DNA of 64,000 nucleotides from Pseudomonadota bacterium (GTDB taxonomy: Bacteria; Pseudomonadota; Alphaproteobacteria; Rhizobiales; Rhizobiaceae): the NCBI GenBank assembly GCA_023404095.1, contig JAEYDD010000004.1, positions 1-64,000 of the forward strand, given 5' to 3'. The position numbers and the translations under genes were made by a program. How positions within the stretch are numbered: position 1 is the first letter of the stretch; each line of letters opens with the position of its first letter. The notes under the pieces were generated by a model, which had not been told where the DNA came from, did no database searches, and saw only the letters and a program-made list of their open reading frames with translations. Below, piece by piece: positions 59,259 to 64,000 of this stretch.

Positions 59259-59957
59259 ATGATGGTGATCGAAGGGCGGCAGGCGACGGAATCCATCAAG
59301 CAGTGGGTGTATCGCACGCTGCGTCATGCGATTATGACAGGCCGCTTCAGGCCGGGGCATCCGCTGACGATCAACGGACTTGCCGAAATGCTCGATGTCA
59401 GCGCCATGCCGGTGCGGGAAGCGCTGCAATTCCTCGTTGCGGACGGCGCGTTAGAGCTTCTGGACAACCGGCGTGTCCGCGTTCCGCTGATCGATCCCGA
59501 CAGGTTCGACGAGATCCTTTCAGCCCGCATCGCGCTCGAGACCGTCGCTGCCGAGCGGGCTCTGGCGCATATCGATTTTATCCGGCTCGCCCATCTGCAG
59601 CACCTCGACCGCCTGGTCGACGAGGCCTACGGGCGAGGGGACATAGAAGGCGGGATCGCCGCCAATTTCGACTTCCACCGCTGCCTCTACGAGACGCGTT
59701 CCAGCGCGGTGCTGCTGCCGCTGATCGAATCGCTGTGGCTCCGGCTCGGCCCGTTCATGCGGCTTGCGGCCGAAAATCTCCACGACCATTATCTGGTCGA
59801 TCGCCATGCCGAAGCGCTCGAAGCGATCAGGACGAAGGACGCCGCAGCACTGAAGGCGGCAATCGCGGCCGATATTCAGGACGGGGCAGGCGATATCGGA
59901 CGCGCGCAGTTTCTGGAGACGGCGGCGCAGGAGTTCGCTGCCACCCATCGCAGCTAA
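59259..59957 (+). CDS. GntR/FCD-family regulator
   Basis: A 232-residue regulator with an N-terminal winged helix (IKQWVYRTLRHAIMTGRFRP and GLAEMLDVSAMPVREALQFL) and an FCD ligand-binding domain (with FDFHRCLYETRSS and the metal-site histidines DRHAEALEAI). It is divergent from the ABC transporter genes and most likely represses that operon, relieved by the transported compound or a product. AAGGGGG lies seven bases before the ATG at 59259. Confidence 0.88.
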   Translation: MMVIEGRQATESIKQWVYRTLRHAIMTGRFRPGHPLTINGLAEMLDVSAMPVREALQFLVADGALELLDNRRVRVPLIDPDRFDEILSARIALETVAAERALAHIDFIRLAHLQHLDRLVDEAYGRGDIEGGIAANFDFHRCLYETRSSAVLLPLIESLWLRLGPFMRLAAENLHDHYLVDRHAEALEAIRTKDAAALKAAIAADIQDGAGDIGRAQFLETAAQEFAATHRS

Positions 59958-60050
59958 TTCCCGCGGTGGCAGTGCACTGGCGGATTTGCCTGAACCCGGC
60001 GGGCGAGTTCACGGCCCAAGGCGCGTGGCGGAGAGGCGGCCGTAAGCGGG

Positions 60051-60073
60051 CGGCGCCGGAAGCTCCGGCGCCG
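60051..60073. terminator. Hairpin between GntR and RND genes
   Basis: CGGCGCCGGA (60051-60060) and TCCGGCGCCG (60064-60073) are exact complements with a three-base loop. Two convergent genes end on either side, so it should act for both. Confidence 0.6.
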
Positions 60074-60081
60074 CGCCCGTG

Positions 60082-63000
60082 TCAAAGGTCTGCTGCTTCC
60101 AGTGCCGCGTCCTTGCGTCGTTCTGCCACTGCCTCGGCCTTGTGCCGGCCCAGCGAGCGCAACGCGACGAAGAACACCGGCGTCAGGAACAGGCCGAAAA
60201 AGGTGACGCCCAGCATGCCGGAGAAGACGGCGGTGCCGAGCGACTGGCGCATCTCCGCACCGGGGCCGGTTGCGATCATCAGGGGGACGACCCCGAAGAT
60301 GAAGGCGAACGCCGTCATCAGGATCGGGCGAAGGCGAAGTCTTGTCGCTTCCACCGCCGCCTCGACCGCCGTCTTTCCTTCGCGCTGGGCCTGCCGGGCG
60401 AACTCGACGATCAGGATCGCGTTCTTTGCCGCCAGACCGATCAGTACGATCAGGCCGATCTGGGTCAGGATGTTGTTGTCCATCCCGCGCAGGTGCACGC
60501 CGATCAGCGCTGCCAGCACGGCCAGCGGCACGATCAGGATGATCGCCAGCGGCAGCACCCAGCTTTCATATTGCGCCGCAAGTGCGAGGAAGACGAAGAT
60601 GACGGACAGGGCGAAGATATAGACCGCCGTGTTGCCGGTCGCCCGTTCCTGGAATGCCAGTTCCGTCCACTCGAACGAGGTGCCGGCCGGCAGCATTTCC
60701 TGGGCCAGCGCCTCCATCTTGTCCAGCGCCGTCCCGGTCGAGACGCCGGGTGCGGGATTGCCCTGCAGCGGGACCGACACGTACATGTTGTAGCGCTGGA
60801 CCAGCGTCGGGCCGCTGGCATCGCGGATGTCCACCAGCGTGCCGAGCGGCACCAGCGCGCCGGTCGCCGACCGCACCTTCAGCGCCAGGATGTCGGCCTG
60901 GTCCAGACGGAACTGCTGGTCCGCCTGTGCCCGGACCTGGTAGACGCGACCGAAGGCGTTGAAGTCGTTGACGTAGGACGTGCCGAGGTTGATCGACAGC
61001 GTCTCGAAGATGTTCGGGATCGGCACGTTCAGGGCGCGGGCCTTGTCGCGGTCGATGTTGAGGAAATACTGCGGGCTCGAGGCGGAGAATGTCGTGAAGA
61101 CGCCGGTCAGCCCCTCGGTCTGGTTCGCCGCCCCCATCATCTGGTAGGCGAGACCCAGCACGCGGCGCATGTCGGCGCTTTCGAGGTCGAGTAGCTGCAT
61201 CTTGAAACCGCCGGAATTGCCGATGCCGCGGATCGAGGGCGGGGGCACGGCGATGATGAACGCCTCCTGGATGCTCTGCAGGCTGCCGTAGAGCTCGCCG
61301 ATGATCCGGTTGGCATCCTCGCCGTTCTTCAGCCGCTCCTCGAAGCTCGCAAAGCTTGCGAAGATCACGCCGGCGTTGGAGGCGTTGGTGAAGGTCGCGC
61401 CGGAAAAGCCGGAGAAGGCGACTGCGTTCTTCACGCCCGGCGTCTTCTGGATGATTGCGGATGCGCGCTGCACGACGGCATCGGTACGGGCCAGCGAGGC
61501 GCCTTCGGGCAGTTGCACGACGACGATGGCATAGCCCTGGTCCATCGTGGGGATGAAGCCGCGGGGCACCACCTGGCCCATGTGCCAGGTTGCATAGAGC
61601 AGGCCTGCAAAGACGAGCAGGCTGGCTGCGATCGCGGTCCAGCTCTTGACGAGGTGGCGGACGATCCAGGCGTAGCCTTCGCTGAGCCTGTCGAAGCCAT
61701 GGTTGAAGCCATCAGAGAGCTTGCGGACCAGGCGCGTCAACGGATTGGTGCTGTGCTTTTCCTGGGAATGCGGTCGCAGCAGGATACCGGCCAGCGCGGG
61801 CGACAGCGTCAGCGAGTTCAGCGCCGAGATCGCGGTCGCGACCGCGATGGTGACGGCGAACTGCTGATAGAACTGTCCCGAAATGCCGGGGATGAACGCC
61901 GTCGGCACGAAAACCGCAATCAGCACCAGCGAGATGGCGATGACCGCGGCGCCGACCTCGTTCATCGTCACGTGTGCCGCCTCCTTCGGTGTCATGCCGA
62001 GCGCGAGGTTGCGTTCCACGTTTTCCACGACGACGATCGCGTCATCGACGACGATGCCGATGGCGAGCACCAGGCCGAACAGCGTCAGCATGTTGAGCGA
62101 GAAGCCGAAGGCGAGGAGGAAGGCGAAGGTGCCGATCAGAGACACGGGGATCGCGATGATCGGAATGAGCGCGGTGCGCCAGGACTGCAGGAAGACGAGC
62201 ACGACAATGGCGACGAGAATGGCCGCCTCGATGATCGTCTTGTAGACCTCGTTGATCGATTCCGAGATGAACTCGGTCGGATTGTAGACGATGCGGTATT
62301 CGAGGCCCGGCGGGAAATTCGGTGATACCTCGTCCATGACCTTCTGGATGGAGGCGGCCGCCTCCAGTGCATTGGTGCCGGGACGTGAGAATATGCCGAT
62401 CGCGACCGCGGGCTTGCCGTCGAGATAGCTGTTGGAGACGTAATCCTTGGCGCCGAGTTCGATTCGGGCGACATCCTGCAATTGCACCAGGCGCCCCGCG
62501 TCGGTGGATTTGACGATGACGTAGCGGAACTGCCGCGGATCGGAGAATCGTCCCTCCGTCGTGACGGTGTACTGGAAGGCGTTCGTGCCCGAGGTCGGCG
62601 GCCCACCGATGGCGCCGCCGGAGACCTGCACGTTCTGGTCACGTAGCGCCTGGACCACGTCGCTGGCGGTCATGCCGTAGGCGCTGAGCTTTTCTGGATC
62701 CAGCCAGATGCGAAGCGCATATTCGCGTTCGCCGAACAGGATGACGTCGCCGACGCCGTCGAGCCGCACCAGCCGGTCGCGGATGCGCGACTTGGCGTAG
62801 TTGGAGATGTAGAGCTGGTCGTAACGGTCGTTCGGCGACAGCAGGTGGACCACCATCATCAGGTCGGGCGAGCTTTTCGCTGTGGTGATGCCGATGCGCC
62901 GGACCTCTTCCGGCAGCCGGGGCTCGGCGATTGCGACGCGGTTCTGCACCAGTACCTGCGCCTGATCGAGATCGGTGCCGAGCTTGAAGGTGATCGTCAA

Positions 63001-63273
63001 CGCCATCGAACCGTCGGCGGTGGAGTAGGAGGACATGTAAAGCATGTTCTCGACGCCGTTGATTTCCTGCTCGATGGGGGTCGCCACGGTGTCGGCGATC
63101 GTCTGGGCGTCGGCGCCGGGATAGGAGGTGCGAACGACGATGGTCGGCGGGGCGATTTCCGGATACTGCGCCACGGGAAGCTGGGAGTAGGCGATGCTGC
63201 CGAGAATGAGCAGCACGATGGAGAGGACCGAAGCGAAAATCGGGCGGTCCACGAAGAAGTGGGCAAATCTCAC
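60082..63273 (-). CDS. RND multidrug efflux pump, inner membrane (HAE1 type)
   Basis: A 1063-residue proton-driven pump of the AcrB/MexF/BepE type. It has the start MRFAHFFVDRPIFASVLSIV, the essential aspartate pair in GIVVDDAIVVVENVER, and a repeated 12-segment pattern with two periplasmic loops. The end of the second half (GVVPLMIATGPGAEMRQSLG) is normal. It expels toxic compounds, dyes and antibiotics together with the membrane-fusion protein and an outer-membrane channel encoded elsewhere. It starts four bases before the stop of the membrane-fusion gene. Confidence 0.92.
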   Translation of the reverse strand: MRFAHFFVDRPIFASVLSIVLLILGSIAYSQLPVAQYPEIAPPTIVVRTSYPGADAQTIADTVATPIEQEINGVENMLYMSSYSTADGSMALTITFKLGTDLDQAQVLVQNRVAIAEPRLPEEVRRIGITTAKSSPDLMMVVHLLSPNDRYDQLYISNYAKSRIRDRLVRLDGVGDVILFGEREYALRIWLDPEKLSAYGMTASDVVQALRDQNVQVSGGAIGGPPTSGTNAFQYTVTTEGRFSDPRQFRYVIVKSTDAGRLVQLQDVARIELGAKDYVSNSYLDGKPAVAIGIFSRPGTNALEAAASIQKVMDEVSPNFPPGLEYRIVYNPTEFISESINEVYKTIIEAAILVAIVVLVFLQSWRTALIPIIAIPVSLIGTFAFLLAFGFSLNMLTLFGLVLAIGIVVDDAIVVVENVERNLALGMTPKEAAHVTMNEVGAAVIAISLVLIAVFVPTAFIPGISGQFYQQFAVTIAVATAISALNSLTLSPALAGILLRPHSQEKHSTNPLTRLVRKLSDGFNHGFDRLSEGYAWIVRHLVKSWTAIAASLLVFAGLLYATWHMGQVVPRGFIPTMDQGYAIVVVQLPEGASLARTDAVVQRASAIIQKTPGVKNAVAFSGFSGATFTNASNAGVIFASFASFEERLKNGEDANRIIGELYGSLQSIQEAFIIAVPPPSIRGIGNSGGFKMQLLDLESADMRRVLGLAYQMMGAANQTEGLTGVFTTFSASSPQYFLNIDRDKARALNVPIPNIFETLSINLGTSYVNDFNAFGRVYQVRAQADQQFRLDQADILALKVRSATGALVPLGTLVDIRDASGPTLVQRYNMYVSVPLQGNPAPGVSTGTALDKMEALAQEMLPAGTSFEWTELAFQERATGNTAVYIFALSVIFVFLALAAQYESWVLPLAIILIVPLAVLAALIGVHLRGMDNNILTQIGLIVLIGLAAKNAILIVEFARQAQREGKTAVEAAVEATRLRLRPILMTAFAFIFGVVPLMIATGPGAEMRQSLGTAVFSGMLGVTFFGLFLTPVFFVALRSLGRHKAEAVAERRKDAALEAADL

Positions 63274-64000
63274 TGGAGCTGCTCCGCGCTGATCGTTTCG
63301 GGAACGTCGTCCTGGCGTTCGGGCGGAAGGGTGATCGTTTCGGCGGCGACCTTGACGCCGGGCCGGATGCGCATCAACCCGTTGACCACGATCGTCTCGT
63401 CGCCGGTCATGCCGTCGCGAATGACGCGATAGCCATAGAGGCGCGGCCCGGTGCGGACCGGCTTGGTGCTGACGCTGCCGTCTTCGGCCAGCACGTAGAC
63501 GACGCGTTCGTTCTGGTCCGATCCGATGGCCTCGTCGGGCACGAGGATCGCGCGGTAGGGCAGGGAACCGCCGATCTGGATGCGGCCGAAGAGGCCTGGC
63601 TGCAGGATGTAGTCGGGGTTGGGCAGGCGTGCGCGGATGCGCATGGTGCCGGTCTGGTCGTCGACGCGGTTCTCGGCAAAGTTCAGCTTGCCCTCGAAGG
63701 CGGAGTGCTGGAAGTCGCCAATGGTCACGGTCACCGGCAGTTCGCTTCCGCCCTCCTGGAGCTGCGTTCCCGCTGCACGCGCCGTGTCGGCGTAGGAGAG
63801 CAGGCGGCGCTCGTCGACGTCGAAGTAGAAGTCGATCGGATCGAGGCTTACGATTGTCGTCAGCACCGTCTGGTCTGTCTGCACGAGGCTTCCCGGGGAA
63901 ATCAGGCGCCGGTCCACGCGGCCGGAGATCGGCGCGGTGATGTTGGTATATTCCAGGTCGAGCTTGGCGCGTTCGACGGCGGCTTCGGCGCCGCGCACAT
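63270..64000 (-). CDS. RND membrane-fusion protein (AcrA/MexE-type), cut by window edge
   Basis: The last 240 or so residues of a periplasmic adaptor. The visible part has the strand-rich middle (ITAPISGRVDRRLISPGSLV, LDPIDFYFDVDERRLLSYAD) and the C-terminal membrane-proximal domain. The start, with the lipid or signal anchor and the hairpin, lies beyond position 64000. It overlaps the pump start and completes an inner-membrane drug-efflux pair. Confidence 0.88.
   Translation of the reverse strand, partial: VRGAEAAVERAKLDLEYTNITAPISGRVDRRLISPGSLVQTDQTVLTTIVSLDPIDFYFDVDERRLLSYADTARAAGTQLQEGGSELPVTVTIGDFQHSAFEGKLNFAENRVDDQTGTMRIRARLPNPDYILQPGLFGRIQIGGSLPYRAILVPDEAIGSDQNERVVYVLAEDGSVSTKPVRTGPRLYGYRVIRDGMTGDETIVVNGLMRIRPGVKVAAETITLPPERQDDVPETISAEQLQ

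Overview
The window looks like a chromosomal stretch of a high-GC alphaproteobacterium, most likely of the Rhizobiales (Rhizobium/Ensifer/Shinella type). The reasons are the codon use, small conserved genes of rhizobial type (DUF3008, DUF1428, SIMPL), an exopolysaccharide locus of ExoF/Wzx/Wzy type and a polyamine-type ABC uptake locus. The assignment is inference from gene content; no ribosomal RNA is present.

Left flank (1-7427): a CHASE2-type adenylate/guanylate cyclase faces a FecR-domain periplasmic protein. Small housekeeping-like genes follow (DUF1428, YjbQ/UPF0047, an NTF2-like protein, a basic periplasmic protein preceded by a LexA-box-like site, and a SIMPL protein).

Integrated island (7487-29524, about 22 kb): a tyrosine integrase sits directly downstream of a CAT-anticodon tRNA (probably tRNA-Ile2). 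The last 17 bases of that tRNA are repeated exactly at 29508-29524, which marks the island ends. The island is visibly less GC-rich than its flanks. It carries a ColE2-type replication protein, a MOBV relaxase, a serine resolvase and several unknown small genes, but no conjugation apparatus, so it reads as an integrative mobilizable element. Its right half is a defence block. A type I restriction-modification operon (hsdR, hsdM, hsdS with an unusual C-terminal extension) is translationally coupled to an HNH protein and a DUF4145-DUF5655 protein, and is followed by a TIR-SIR2 fusion. Its left half holds what I consider the most unusual item. At 10411-10535 there is a solitary sequence ending like a type I-C CRISPR repeat, immediately followed by two hairpins with the 5-bp stem and 5-nt loop of type I-F repeats, 59 bases apart, with no cas genes nearby. 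This is the layout expected of RNA anti-CRISPRs (solitary repeat units) or a mini-array carried by a mobile element. It lies next to small genes of unknown function.

Right flank, first part (29525-41555): small genes, an acylphosphatase-like/TupA ATP-grasp fusion, a GreA-type factor, and a tightly packed minus-strand operon (AsnB amidotransferase, ACP, acyl-AMP ligase, NadE-type amidotransferase, Cys-nucleophile thioesterase). That operon looks like a small-molecule or lipid-modification module. It is divergent from a PrmC-like methyltransferase. A NarL/LuxR-type regulator with a degenerate receiver follows.

Exopolysaccharide locus (42119-51196): sugar-phosphate transferase, GT2, Wzz-like co-polymerase, Wzy-like polymerase, second glycosyltransferase, a Wzx flippase fused to a GH16 glycanase, and an ExoF/Wza-type export protein. 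Most are overlapped start-to-stop as one operon.

Polyamine-type locus (51214-59957): a minus-strand set of ABC transporter genes and three hydrolases (serine hydrolase, YtcJ-like amidohydrolase, N-carbamoylputrescine amidase), with a divergent GntR regulator. The window ends in an RND efflux pair (inner-membrane pump and a membrane-fusion protein cut by the window edge).
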